DNA of 18,945 nucleotides from Deltaproteobacteria bacterium (GTDB lineage: Bacteria > Desulfobacterota > Deferrimicrobia > Deferrimicrobiales > Deferrimicrobiaceae). The notes beneath the pieces are model-generated. The model was not told the origin of the DNA. It made no database searches and saw only the letters and a program-made list of their open reading frames with translations. The position numbers and the translations under genes were made by a program. Each line of letters begins with the position of its first letter. Position 1 is the first letter of the stretch. Shown piece after piece: positions 1 through 8,488 of this stretch. Where the stretch lies: assembly GCA_021802685.1 (NCBI GenBank), contig JAJZRM010000010.1, forward strand, positions 1 to 18,945, read 5' to 3'.

Positions 1-2295
1 CGATCTCGCCGGGATTCCCATCAGGACCTCCACCCCTTCCTCGATCCGGTCGATCCCGTAGATGCGGAATGTCCCCGCCCGCACCGCCTCCACGACTTCC
101 TCTTTGAGCATCAGGTTCCGGCGGTTCCTGCCCGGGATGAGCACCCCCTGGGCGCCGTCGAGCCCGCGCAGGCAGCACAGGTCGAAGAACCCCTCGATCT
201 TCTCGTTCACCCCGCCGATGGGCTGCACGTTGCCGTTCTGGTCCATCGATCCGGTCACCGCGATCCCCTGCCGCACCGGCATCCCGGAGATGGCGGACAA
301 AAGGGCGTACAGCTCCGCGCACGTCGCGGAGTCCCCCTCCACCGCGCCGTAGAGCTGTTCGAAGGTCAGGGACGCGGAGAGGGTGATCGGCGCCTTGGCG
401 GCGAACCTCCTCCCCAGGTAATTCGACAGGATGAGGACCGCCTTCTCGTGGATCTTCCCCGACATCTTCGTTTCCCGCTCGATGTTCAACACCCCGCCCT
501 TCCCGGCGTAGACGGTGGCCGTGATCCGCGACGGCTTGCCGAAGCTGTGGTCCCCCAGGTCGTACACCGCCAGCCCGTTCACCTGGCCCACCCGAATCCC
601 CCCGGTCTCGACGATGAGCGTGCCCTCCGCGGCCAACTCCCGCAAACGGTCCTCGGCCAGGCTGTTCCGGCGGATCTTCGCGCGAAGCGCCTTGGCGACG
701 TGCGCGCCGCCGACCACTTCCGATTTCTCCTTCGCCGCCCAGAAGTGGGCCTCCCGCAACAGGTTGGATATGTCGCTGAATTTCGTCGAGAGTTTCTCCT
801 GGTCCTCCGCCAGCCGGGCGCCGAAATCGACCACCTTCGCCACCCCGTCCGCATCGAACGGGAGCAGGCCCTCCTCCTTCGCCTTGGCGGCCACGAAGGC
901 GGCGTAATGTTCCAGGCTCTCGTCCGTGCGCGCGATCCGGTGGTCGAAATCCGCCTTCACCTTGAACAGTTCGCGGTACTCCTCGTCGAGGTTGTACAGG
1001 AGGTAGTAGATCTCCGGGTTTCCGATGAGGATGACCTTCACGTTCAACGGGATCGGCTCGGGCTTCATCGCCGAGGTGGTCATGAGCCTGTACTGCTCCA
1101 GCACGTCCTCGATCTTGACCTCTCCCTGGCGCACGGCGCGCTTCAGCGCGTCATAGGAGAAGACGTTTCTCAGCAGGTCGAGCGCCGCGACGACGAGGAA
1201 GCCGCCGTTCGCCTTGTGGAGGGCGCCTCCCTTGATCATGGTGAAATCGGTGATGGCCGCCCCCATCTGGACCTTGTGCTCCACCCGCCCGAAGAGGTTG
1301 TAGTAGGTCGGGTTGGTCTCGAAGACGCAAGGGGCGCCGTTTCCCCCCCCGTTGTTGACGATCACGTTCACCGAGTACCGGAGAAAATCGGGCTCCTGTT
1401 TCACGATCTTGAGGAACGGGATCGGGGAGGGCTTCTGCTCCTCGCCCGCCCCCTTGAAATCATCGAGGTTCGCCAGCACGTCTTCCCGGACCTCGCCCAG
1501 GTAGGCGAGGAGCTTCTCGTTCCCCTCGTGCTTTCTTCGGATGTCTTCCAGGCAGTGCCCCAGCACGGACAAGGCCACGGTCCGCTCGAGATCCGCGAGG
1601 CGGTTCTTGGCCTTCTTGTCCTCGTCCTTGATGGTGCGGACCACGTCCTCCATCCGTTCCTGGATCTGCTTCCCGCGCTCCCGCATCTCGCTCTTCTTCC
1701 GCTCGTCGAAGGCGTTGAACTCCTCCTCCTTGATCGGCTCCCCCGAAGAGTCCACCGCGATGAGGGAGTACCCGTTGACCGTCTGGCGGATCTTGAATCC
1801 CCGGGATTCGGCCAACGCCTCGAAGCCCCCGAAGATCTCCTTCTGCTTTTTCTGGAAATCCTCCATGATCCGGTCCTTGTACTGGTCGTACTCCTTCGAA
1901 TCGAAGACCTTCGGGATCGCGGTCCGCAGGTACGCGACCGCCTCCGCCATGTCGCGTTGGAATTCCGAACCGCGCCCCGGCGCGAGGGATATGGCGACCG
2001 GCTCCGAGGGCTCGCGGAAGTTGTTGACGTAGACCCAGTCCGGGGGAACGGGCTCCGTTCCCGCCTTTTCCGAGACGAATTGCCGGACGGCCGAGGTCTT
2101 CCCCGTCCCGTTCTCCCCCAGGGCGTAGATGTTGAATCCGAGGCTTTGCACGGCCAGGCCGAAGTCGATCGCCTCGAGGGCGCGCTCCTGCCCGACGAAG
2201 CGGGTCAGCGGGGGAACCTCCCTGGTCGTGGCGAACCGGAATCGTCCCGGGTCGCATGGGAGATGAATCTCTTCCGGCAACAGGGTCCTGGCCAT
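1..2295 (-). CDS. LonB/YcbZ-type ATP-dependent AAA+ protease (S16 family), C-terminus cut by window edge
   Basis: This is a continuous reading frame of 765 codons from ATG at 2295 to the left edge, with no stop reached, so the C-terminus is missing. The order is an N-terminal P-loop AAA+ domain with Walker A GENGTGKT (Lys66), a long charged helical insert (about 130-260), an ATPase/lid region with the segment HKANGGFLVV, and a C-terminal S16 protease domain. The catalytic dyad is visible: Ser656 in GDSATCAE and Lys699 in NEKIEGF. Their 43-residue spacing equals that of the E. coli Lon dyad (Ser679/Lys722). The family degrades proteins in the cytoplasm using ATP. There is no Lon N-terminal substrate-binding domain, which points to the YcbZ/LonB-like group rather than classical LonA. 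The start has an AGGAG site 6 nt upstream. It lies 33 nt downstream of the DUF748 gene and is probably cotranscribed with it. A run of eight G on the coding strand (1343-1350) encodes part of a Gly stretch. Confidence 0.93.
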   Translation of the reverse strand, partial: MARTLLPEEIHLPCDPGRFRFATTREVPPLTRFVGQERALEAIDFGLAVQSLGFNIYALGENGTGKTSAVRQFVSEKAGTEPVPPDWVYVNNFREPSEPVAISLAPGRGSEFQRDMAEAVAYLRTAIPKVFDSKEYDQYKDRIMEDFQKKQKEIFGGFEALAESRGFKIRQTVNGYSLIAVDSSGEPIKEEEFNAFDERKKSEMRERGKQIQERMEDVVRTIKDEDKKAKNRLADLERTVALSVLGHCLEDIRRKHEGNEKLLAYLGEVREDVLANLDDFKGAGEEQKPSPIPFLKIVKQEPDFLRYSVNVIVNNGGGNGAPCVFETNPTYYNLFGRVEHKVQMGAAITDFTMIKGGALHKANGGFLVVAALDLLRNVFSYDALKRAVRQGEVKIEDVLEQYRLMTTSAMKPEPIPLNVKVILIGNPEIYYLLYNLDEEYRELFKVKADFDHRIARTDESLEHYAAFVAAKAKEEGLLPFDADGVAKVVDFGARLAEDQEKLSTKFSDISNLLREAHFWAAKEKSEVVGGAHVAKALRAKIRRNSLAEDRLRELAAEGTLIVETGGIRVGQVNGLAVYDLGDHSFGKPSRITATVYAGKGGVLNIERETKMSGKIHEKAVLILSNYLGRRFAAKAPITLSASLTFEQLYGAVEGDSATCAELYALLSAISGMPVRQGIAVTGSMDQNGNVQPIGGVNEKIEGFFDLCCLRGLDGAQGVLIPGRNRRNLMLKEEVVEAVRAGTFRIYGIDRIEEGVEVLMGIPARS

Positions 2296-2328
2296 GGCTG
2301 CTCCTGAATCGGGTTTATTGGAATCCGT

Positions 2329-5300
2329 TCAACGGATCCGGAAATCCACGCGGCTGTCCTTCCGTTTCTCCTTCCTCTCGGGCGACAGCGCCTTCGGCTC
2401 GACGAGGAACACCCTCGCGGGCTCCACCATCCCCCCGGCGAGCAGGATTCCCCGTACTTCCGACGCGCGGGCCACCGCCAGCTGCCGCAGGTCGCCGTCC
2501 GTCACACGGATGTGCGCAAGCATCAGCTTCTCCATCTCCGGGACGGGCAGGCCCTTCGCCATGCCGAGAAAGTTCCGCGGCTTGGGGAACTTCTCCTCCT
2601 TGTACGCGAGCGCGAGAAACTTCGGGTACTCCGCCGGTTCGAAGCGCACGTTATCCAGGGCGGGAGCGGGCTGTCCCGCCTTCACAAGGGCCTTCACCTT
2701 CTGCGCGGCGATCCGGCGCCGGAAAACGAGCTGCCGGAGGGCTTCCGGATCCTTCTCCAGGTCCACGTGCCCCTCGATCTCGAGCGTCAGGGCCGGCCGC
2801 GCGTGCAGGGCCTTGGCGAGACTCGCAAGCTTCCCCCCCGCCGCCGCGGAGACGCCGGACATCCCCGGCTCGAATTCGAGGAAGGAAAGCTCCTCTCCTC
2901 CTCCGAACAGCGCCCCGATCAAAGCGAAGGGGGAAGTGGCCGCCTTGGCCAGGAGATTCCCGACGATCTTCCATACGACTCCCCATATGCTGAACTTCGG
3001 GTCGTCGATTTGCCCGGTCACGGGCAGGTCCAGGTGGATTTCCCCCTGCCGGTCCTTGAGGAGCGCGACCGCCAGCCGGACCGGAAGCTTCGTCGCGTCG
3101 GGGCTGTCCACCGCCTCCCCGAAGGTGAACTGGTCGAGGAACACCTTGTTGTCCGCCTCGAGCCGGCGCTTTTCGATGTGGTAGGAAAGGTTCAGGGCGA
3201 GTTTCCCCTTCCGGACCCCGTAGCCGGCGTACCGGCCGGAGTACGGAGTGAGCGGCGACAGGTCCATGTCCTTGAAGTCCACCTTGAGGTCGAGGAAAAG
3301 GTCCTTCGCCAGCGGATTGATCCTTCCCTTGATTTCGAGGAGAGCGGAATTTTCCAGCTTCCCCCGCAGGTCGACGTCGGCCAACCGGTTCTCTTCGGAA
3401 GAAAGGCCCGAGACGCGGCCGCCGATCTCAACGAGGCTCGCGGAGTAGTTCGGCCGGACGAAACGGTCGCTGAAGTCCACAGCGCCGCCCTGCAGCGTCA
3501 CGGTGTCGATCCGCACGGGCGGGGCTTCGGTGTCCGCGGCGCCTGCCTCGGGCGCGGCGGCGGGCGCCGGGGCGGAAGCCGCCGCCACGGAAGCCGCGTT
3601 GTCCGGCACCGCTTCCTTCGCCACGATTCCCTGGACGTTCAACGTGCCGTCCGGGTTGACGATGATCCGGGAGCGGAAATCCGCCAGGGAGATCTCCCGA
3701 ATCGCGACGGCCGCCGGACGGTATCCCACCTCCATCCCGCCGAAGTGCAGCATGGAGAACGAAAGGAACGGCTCGCCCCGCGCCTTGTCCACGGACGCGA
3801 AATCGTTCACGGACGCCTCTCCCCGGAAATCCGTCCGGATGGGGCGGTCTTTCGGGGCGGCCGTCCGCACGTTCCCTTCCGCCGAAATCCTCCCGCCCGT
3901 CACGAGGAGTTTCACCTTTTCCGTGAAGTACGGCTGCATCGGGCCGATCGGAAGGTTCATCGCCTTGAGTTTCCCGGCCAGCGTCGGAGGATCCACGGAG
4001 AAAGTGCCGTCGAGCGATATGTTCCCCTCCCGGTTATAAGTGGTTGCGAAGGAGAACGTCCCTTTCCGGTTCTTCTCCGTCGAAACGTTTTGCGCACGGA
4101 GGCGAAGCCCTTCAAGCGCGATTTCCGCTGGAGGGTCCGCCGCGCTGTTCTCGAACCGCACCGCATAGCGGTCGAGGGAGGCCTTCCCGACCTTCACGGC
4201 CCACGGTTTTTCAGCGCTCCCTTTCCCGCCGGAATTTCCAGAGGTCCCGGCGGCATCGGCGCGGCCGGGCATCAGCCGGGAGACGTTCAACCCTCCGTCG
4301 GAGCCGCGCCGCACGGCGATCCATCCCTTTCCCGCGGCGATTTCCGCCACGGAAATCCCTTTCCCTTCCGGATCGATCTCGGCGCCCTTCACGGTGAGTT
4401 CCGGGATTCCAAGGAACTCCTCACGCTCCTCCCTCTGCCGGAGCCGCAGACCGGCGACCGCCGCATCGAGGCCGAGGAAGCGGATCCGCCCCTTCCCGGA
4501 GTCCTGCGCGTACCGGTACCTTGTTTGGAGGTCGAGAGTGCCGCCGGTCACGTCGAACAGAATGGAGTCCCGGTAATACGGCGCATACTTTCCGAGCGCC
4601 GCCTTCCCGAGCGCGACCGTCCCTTCCGAACCGAAAGGGGCCAGCGCCAGGGTTCCCCTGACCTCCAGGGACTCCTTCGCCTCCGTTGAAAGCGACAGCG
4701 ACGCGTCCGCCGCATTCCCTTTCCCATTGGACAGCCGGTCCACGTCGATCCGGATGCCTCCAATGGCCGTCCGAAAGGGGACCGTCCGGGAGACATCGGA
4801 AAAACGCACCTTCCCGCCGGAAAGGCGGAACGAGCCGATCGAGAATACGGTATCCGGCCCCCCCTCCCCCGCCTCGGGGGCGGTCTTACCCTCGTTGCGG
4901 AACGAAAGGAGGTTCAACCTCCCGTTCCGGTCGATCGCGGCGTCGATTTCCGGATCCCGGATGGTGAGGGATGCCAGGCGGAACTCCCGGGCCCCCATGT
5001 CCGCCGGAGAGATGACCGCCCGGACCATCGGCATGCGAACCATGGGGCTCCTGTCTTTCCCCGTGACGCGGACGTCGCGCAACGCCGCGTATCCGTCCAT
5101 GCGAATGGAAGGAGGCGCGCCTTTTCGCTGGATGAAGGAAAGGACCCCCTGAATATCCAGGAAAGCGGACGGGACTTCGAAATCCCGCCGGAACGGCACG
5201 TATTCAAGGTATCGGGGGATGTCGAGGTCGATGATATTTATATCGAAGGAAGTTTCGAGCGAATCCTTGAACGGCTTGCTCCTGCCCTGGAAGGACACCG

Positions 5301-5919
5301 CGTCGCCATTGATCACGGCGGAGAAGGAGGGCCGGATATAATCGTCGACGTAATACCGCAGGTTCGAAAAGAAAGGGACGGAAAGCTGGATCCCGGCGAC
5401 CACGTGCCGGGTGTTTTTCGGGCCGTCGTCGAAGTCGACCCTCCCGTCGACGATCCGGATATTGTTAATGGAATACTTTAATGGATTGGATTTTTTGGCC
5501 GGTTTTCTTGAGAATTCCTCCAACAGATCCGTGAAATTATACGTGCCTTCCGCCAGGCGGACGATGGTTACGGACGGTTTCGTGAGGCGAACCTCGCTCA
5601 GAACGGGGCCGCCACGGATCGCGGAGGCCAGCTCCAGGTTCGCGAAAATCTCTTCCGCCGAGATCCATGTTCCCTTCCCGTTCCGTTCGGATATTTCCAG
5701 CCCGCGAAGGGCGGCGGAAAGGGAGAAGGGATTCACCCGGATTTCACGGACCGTGGATTTCCTGTGAAGCGCCTCGGCAAGGGACTTCTGGAGAACGGAT
5801 TTGAGGATCGCCGGAAGGGCGAAAAACCCGAAAAGCGCGTAAACGCAGACGGCGGCCGCGCCCGCGATCAGCCACTTCCTGCAAGAGGGCAGCGTGCGGA
5901 TATCCGAGAGCCGTCCCAT
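2329..5919 (-). CDS. Large DUF748 (AsmA-like) envelope protein
   Basis: This 1196-residue protein has one N-terminal membrane anchor (about 16-38) and a long extracytoplasmic region. It matches the DUF748 pattern: AsmA-like beta-rich modules that repeat a phrase such as DGRVDFDD (near 165), GGKVRFSD (near 368) and GGAVDFSD (near 812). An Ala/Pro-rich linker (about 772-801) separates the modules. The C-terminal part (about 1015-1085, with the phrase LEIEGHVD and an RRRIAAQKV helix) resembles the OmpA-like tail seen in many DUF748 proteins. AsmA-family proteins with long beta-grooves are implicated in lipid movement or outer-membrane homeostasis; a specific role here is inference. The ATG at 5919 is preceded by a G-rich ribosome site (AGGGGGG). 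The gene lies between aldolase (upstream, 71 nt gap) and lonB (33 nt downstream), all minus strand. Pairing with a protease may reflect envelope quality control, but this is not shown by the sequence. Confidence 0.88.
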   Translation of the reverse strand: MGRLSDIRTLPSCRKWLIAGAAAVCVYALFGFFALPAILKSVLQKSLAEALHRKSTVREIRVNPFSLSAALRGLEISERNGKGTWISAEEIFANLELASAIRGGPVLSEVRLTKPSVTIVRLAEGTYNFTDLLEEFSRKPAKKSNPLKYSINNIRIVDGRVDFDDGPKNTRHVVAGIQLSVPFFSNLRYYVDDYIRPSFSAVINGDAVSFQGRSKPFKDSLETSFDINIIDLDIPRYLEYVPFRRDFEVPSAFLDIQGVLSFIQRKGAPPSIRMDGYAALRDVRVTGKDRSPMVRMPMVRAVISPADMGAREFRLASLTIRDPEIDAAIDRNGRLNLLSFRNEGKTAPEAGEGGPDTVFSIGSFRLSGGKVRFSDVSRTVPFRTAIGGIRIDVDRLSNGKGNAADASLSLSTEAKESLEVRGTLALAPFGSEGTVALGKAALGKYAPYYRDSILFDVTGGTLDLQTRYRYAQDSGKGRIRFLGLDAAVAGLRLRQREEREEFLGIPELTVKGAEIDPEGKGISVAEIAAGKGWIAVRRGSDGGLNVSRLMPGRADAAGTSGNSGGKGSAEKPWAVKVGKASLDRYAVRFENSAADPPAEIALEGLRLRAQNVSTEKNRKGTFSFATTYNREGNISLDGTFSVDPPTLAGKLKAMNLPIGPMQPYFTEKVKLLVTGGRISAEGNVRTAAPKDRPIRTDFRGEASVNDFASVDKARGEPFLSFSMLHFGGMEVGYRPAAVAIREISLADFRSRIIVNPDGTLNVQGIVAKEAVPDNAASVAAASAPAPAAAPEAGAADTEAPPVRIDTVTLQGGAVDFSDRFVRPNYSASLVEIGGRVSGLSSEENRLADVDLRGKLENSALLEIKGRINPLAKDLFLDLKVDFKDMDLSPLTPYSGRYAGYGVRKGKLALNLSYHIEKRRLEADNKVFLDQFTFGEAVDSPDATKLPVRLAVALLKDRQGEIHLDLPVTGQIDDPKFSIWGVVWKIVGNLLAKAATSPFALIGALFGGGEELSFLEFEPGMSGVSAAAGGKLASLAKALHARPALTLEIEGHVDLEKDPEALRQLVFRRRIAAQKVKALVKAGQPAPALDNVRFEPAEYPKFLALAYKEEKFPKPRNFLGMAKGLPVPEMEKLMLAHIRVTDGDLRQLAVARASEVRGILLAGGMVEPARVFLVEPKALSPERKEKRKDSRVDFRIR

Positions 5920-5952
5920 CCGGTACCCCCCTGCAGCGGCATCTTACCGCGC

Positions 5953-5981
5953 ATCATACATCCACCGGGGTGAATTCGGAA
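5953..5981 (-). promoter_or_regulatory. Possible sigma70 promoter for DUF748-lonB
   Basis: Read on the minus strand, TTCCGA (5976-5981) and TATGAT (5953-5958) are separated by 17 nt. The -10 matches five of six consensus bases; the -35 matches only three. Transcription would start about 28 nt before the DUF748 ATG. The weak -35 makes this tentative, and read-through from the aldolase gene is the alternative. Confidence 0.3.
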
Positions 5982-5990
5982 CGGATCCGG

Positions 5991-7010
5991 TTACGCCGCG
6001 TCCTCCAAGGCGGGAACGTATTTCCCGAACCGGGCCGCCCCGTTGAGCTTCGAGCGGTGGAGGAACGCCTTCTGTGCCGCCGGAACGTTGGCCGCCTCTC
6101 CCTTCCATGCTTTCAGCACCGGGTCCTGAAGCGCCCGCCCGTAGGAAAAGCTGAGCTCCCAGGGATGTCCGCCCATCCCGTTCATGGCGTTCAGATGCTC
6201 CGTCGCCTGGCGCGGCGTCTGGCCGCCGGAGAGGAACACGATCCCGGGGACCGCGGCCGGCACCGTCCTCGACAGCGTTCGCACGGTTTCCTCCGCCACG
6301 CGGGAAACATCCGCCTGGACGGGGCACTTCTTCCCGGGGATCACCATGTTCGGCTTCAACAGCATCCCTTCGAGCCGCACCCTGTGCCTCGCAAGTTCCG
6401 AGAAGACGCGCGAGAGCACCTCGTTCGTCGCTTCCCCGCAACGTTCGATCGTGTGCCCCCCGTCCATCAGGACCTCGGGCTCCACGACGGGGACGAGACC
6501 CGCCTCCTGCGACAGCGCGGCGTAGCGGGCCAGCGCGTGGGCGTTCGCGCGGATGCAAAACGCCGTGGGAATACCGTCCCCGATGTCGATGACCGCGCGC
6601 CACTTGGCGAACCGCGCGCCGAGTTCCCGGTACGCCGCGAGGCGGTCCCTCAACCCGTCGAGCCCCTCGGTGACCTTCTCCCCCGGGAACCCCGGCAGCG
6701 GTTTCGCCCCCTCGTCCACCTTGATTCCCGGCACGATCCCCCGGCGGATCAACACCTCCGGGAACGGTATCCCGTCCGAGGACTTCTGCCGGATCGTTTC
6801 GTCGTACAGGATCGCACCGCTGATGTACCCGGAAACTTCCGGAGTCGTGAACAACAGCTCCCGGTACGCCCTTCGGTTCGACTCGGTCGACGGAACGGAG
6901 ATGCCCTGGAACCGTTTCTCTATCGTCGGACCGCTTTCATCCGCGGCCAGGATCCCCTTGCCCGGCGCGACCAGGGACCGCGCCACCGATTCGAGATCGC
7001 CCACGTTCAT
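5991..7010 (-). CDS. Class I fructose-bisphosphate aldolase
   Basis: This 339-residue protein is full length for the class I (Schiff-base) aldolase family of the animal/plant type. It interconverts fructose 1,6-bisphosphate with dihydroxyacetone phosphate and glyceraldehyde 3-phosphate in cytoplasmic glycolysis and gluconeogenesis. Visible active-site elements are Asp25 in LAADES, Lys98 in IKVDEG, Lys136 in FAKWRAV, Glu178 in VEPE, the Schiff-base Lys219 in LLKPNMV, the phosphate-binding SGGQ (261-264) and the YGRALQ motif (290-295). The C-terminal Tyr important in rabbit muscle enzyme is absent; the chain ends in acidic and Ala residues. The ATG at 7010 follows a GGGGGCGG purine stretch. It is divergent from the YciH-like gene and leads a minus-strand series with DUF748 and lonB. 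Class II enzymes are more common in bacteria, but this family occurs in several proteobacterial groups. Confidence 0.95.
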   Translation of the reverse strand: MNVGDLESVARSLVAPGKGILAADESGPTIEKRFQGISVPSTESNRRAYRELLFTTPEVSGYISGAILYDETIRQKSSDGIPFPEVLIRRGIVPGIKVDEGAKPLPGFPGEKVTEGLDGLRDRLAAYRELGARFAKWRAVIDIGDGIPTAFCIRANAHALARYAALSQEAGLVPVVEPEVLMDGGHTIERCGEATNEVLSRVFSELARHRVRLEGMLLKPNMVIPGKKCPVQADVSRVAEETVRTLSRTVPAAVPGIVFLSGGQTPRQATEHLNAMNGMGGHPWELSFSYGRALQDPVLKAWKGEAANVPAAQKAFLHRSKLNGAARFGKYVPALEDAA

Positions 7011-7096
7011 CGTCCGCCCCCTTGCGAATTCGCGCCCGTCTTCGATTCTATGTGGATTCCCGTCCCCGTGCCGCGGTTTCAGGATATATTCGATGC
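7011..7096. other. Divergent intergenic region between aldolase and YciH-like gene
   Basis: These 86 bases must carry promoters in both directions. On the minus strand TAGAAT (7045-7050) is a fair -10 for the aldolase gene, without a convincing -35. On the plus strand TTGCGA (7022-7027) is followed 16-18 nt later by GATTCT or TTCTAT, a weak candidate for the YciH-like gene. The two proposals overlap, so neither is certain. Confidence 0.35.
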
Positions 7097-7459
7097 ATGT
7101 CCGGACGGAGGAACGATCCCGTGCTCGTCTACTCCACCGACCGGGGCCTGGTTTGCCCGAAATGCCGGCTCCCCGTGGGGAAGTGCGCCTGCCGCCGCGA
7201 AACCCCGGCCCCGAAAGGGGACGGCATCGTCCGTGTACGGAGGGAGACGAAGGGGCACGGCGGAAAAACGGTTATCGCCGCGGAGGGGATCCCTCTCGCG
7301 AGCGGCCCCATGCGGGAGCTGTGCTCGGAACTGAAGCGGTTCTGCGGGACGGGAGGCACCGTGAAGGACGGGGTGATCCTGATCCAGGGGGACCACCGCG
7401 GGAAAATCATCTCGGAGCTGATCCGGCGCGGATTCACCGTGAAGTCCGCCGGAGGATGA
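7097..7459 (+). CDS. yciH: SUI1/eIF1-like translation factor, YciH type, with Cys cluster
   Basis: This 120-residue protein belongs to the bacterial SUI1/eIF1 family (YciH). The C-terminal SUI1 fold shows the phrases KGDGIVRVRRET, GGTVKDGVI and IQGDHRGKI, closely resembling the E. coli protein. eIF1 helps select start codons; YciH can influence initiation fidelity in bacteria, with a modest, incompletely defined role. The N-terminus carries Cys20, Cys23, Cys30 and Cys32 (C-x2-C-x6-C-x-C), a possible metal-binding knuckle absent from E. coli YciH. I place the start at ATG 7097 because MSGRRNDPVLVYSTDRG aligns in length with the E. coli N-terminus (MSDSNSRLVYSTETG). The only ribosome-site candidate is AGGA at 7081-7084, spaced rather long. 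It is divergent from aldolase and lies upstream of the cysteine synthase, which has its own promoter. Confidence 0.9.
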   Translation: MSGRRNDPVLVYSTDRGLVCPKCRLPVGKCACRRETPAPKGDGIVRVRRETKGHGGKTVIAAEGIPLASGPMRELCSELKRFCGTGGTVKDGVILIQGDHRGKIISELIRRGFTVKSAGG

Positions 7460-7476
7460 CGCGCCAACCACCCATC

Positions 7477-7505
7477 TCGACAACCGGACAAGGTACGGGT
7501 ATAAT
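7477..7505 (+). promoter_or_regulatory. Near-consensus sigma70 promoter for cysteine synthase
   Basis: TCGACA (7477-7482, one mismatch to TTGACA) and a perfect TATAAT (7500-7505) are 17 nt apart. Transcription should start near 7512, giving a leader of about 20 nt before the ATG at 7533, which includes the GGGGGAG ribosome site. This is the best two-box promoter in the window. I see no operator repeat around it, so strong basal expression is the simplest reading. Confidence 0.8.
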
Positions 7506-7532
7506 TTGGGCTTTAAATCCGGGGGAGTCGCG

Positions 7533-8486
7533 ATGATAACGAAAGTGGAAGCGCAGGACCTGAACAAAGCGGCCGTGCAGGATCTCCGCAACGCGGTGGG
7601 ATCCACGACCGTTGTCGAACTGCGGGCGTTGAATCCGAACCCGCGGGTGAGGATCCTGGCGAAGCTGGAAGGGGGCAACCCCGGCGGTTCGGTCAAGGAC
7701 CGGCCGGCCCTCTACATGATCTCCATGGCGGAAGCCCGGGGGGAACTGACCCGGGAAAAGACGATTCTCGAACCCACCTCCGGGAACACCGGGATCGCCA
7801 TTGCCATGCTCGGCGCATCCCGCGGCTATCCCGTGAAACTGGTCATGCCGGCATGCGTCAGCATGGAACGCCGCGCGGTCCTTTCCGCGTACGGGGCGGA
7901 ACTGGTGCTCTCCCCGGCCGAAGAGGGAACCGACGGGGCGATCCGGCTCGCCTTCCGCATTCAGCGGGAAGCCCCCGAACGGTATTACATGCCGAACCAG
8001 TACGCCAACCCGGACAACCCGCGGGCGCATTACGAAACCACGGGCCCGGAGATCTTCCGGCAGACGGGGGGCGAGGTGGAATGCTTCGTCGCCGGGATGG
8101 GCACCGGCGGAACCCTCATGGGCGTCAGCCGGTATCTCCGGGAGAAATCGCCGGCGGCAAGGGTCGTGGGCGTCGAGCCTACTCTCGGCCACCGGATCCA
8201 GGGTCTGAAGAACATGAAGGAGGCGATCGTCCCGCCAATCTACCGGGAAGAGTTCCTGGACCGGAAGATCACCGTGGCCGACGAACCCGCCTTCGAAACG
8301 GCGCGGCGCCTCGCCCTCGAGGAGGGCCTGTTCGTCGGGATGTCGAGCGGGGCCGCGGTCTTCGGAGCGATCGAGGTCGCCCGGGAGATGCGGTACGGCA
8401 CGGTCGTCGCCCTGTTGCCGGACCGCGGAGACCGCTACCTGAGCACGTCCCTCTTCCGTTCCACCTGCGGGAAGTGCCCTCCGTAG
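7533..8486 (+). CDS. cysM: Cysteine synthase (CysM/CysK-like, PLP-dependent beta-substitution)
   Basis: This 317-residue PLP enzyme condenses an activated serine with a sulfur donor to make cysteine in the cytoplasm. The PLP lysine is Lys55 (GSVKDRP), the substrate loop is TSGNTG (82-87), and the phosphate-binding loop is GTGGT (190-194). The second Ser motif is near GMSSGAAV. The C-terminus carries Cys residues in STCGKC. The loop LKNMKEAIVP (Lys226) resembles the O-phosphoserine-using CysM of Mycobacterium tuberculosis, in which, from memory, an Arg (Arg220) occupies the Lys226 place; O-acetylserine or O-phosphoserine is therefore possible as substrate. The start at 7533 follows a GGGGGAG ribosome site; an upstream in-frame TTG at 7506 lies directly after the -10 box and is unlikely. 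The neighbouring serC makes O-phosphoserine. The stop is only 2 nt from the stop of the convergent TPR gene. Cystathionine beta-synthase is a less likely alternative because no CBS domain is present. Confidence 0.93.
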   Translation: MITKVEAQDLNKAAVQDLRNAVGSTTVVELRALNPNPRVRILAKLEGGNPGGSVKDRPALYMISMAEARGELTREKTILEPTSGNTGIAIAMLGASRGYPVKLVMPACVSMERRAVLSAYGAELVLSPAEEGTDGAIRLAFRIQREAPERYYMPNQYANPDNPRAHYETTGPEIFRQTGGEVECFVAGMGTGGTLMGVSRYLREKSPAARVVGVEPTLGHRIQGLKNMKEAIVPPIYREEFLDRKITVADEPAFETARRLALEEGLFVGMSSGAAVFGAIEVAREMRYGTVVALLPDRGDRYLSTSLFRSTCGKCPP

Positions 8487-8488
8487 AT

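Noticed and set aside
1343..1350. Eight-base C run (G on coding strand) in lonB as a phase-variation tract
   Set aside because: The run encodes part of a Gly stretch and lies in a housekeeping-type protease; a single run of this length is expected in GC-rich DNA without further evidence.
448..2307. Long plus-strand open frame opposite lonB
   Set aside because: It is an antisense shadow created by GC-rich codon bias; its translation is Arg/Leu/Asp-rich with no domain, while the minus strand has intact Lon motifs.
2512..4689. Long plus-strand open frame opposite the DUF748 gene
   Set aside because: Low-complexity Arg/Glu/Pro-rich translation without family similarity; the opposite strand has clear repeated AsmA-like phrases.
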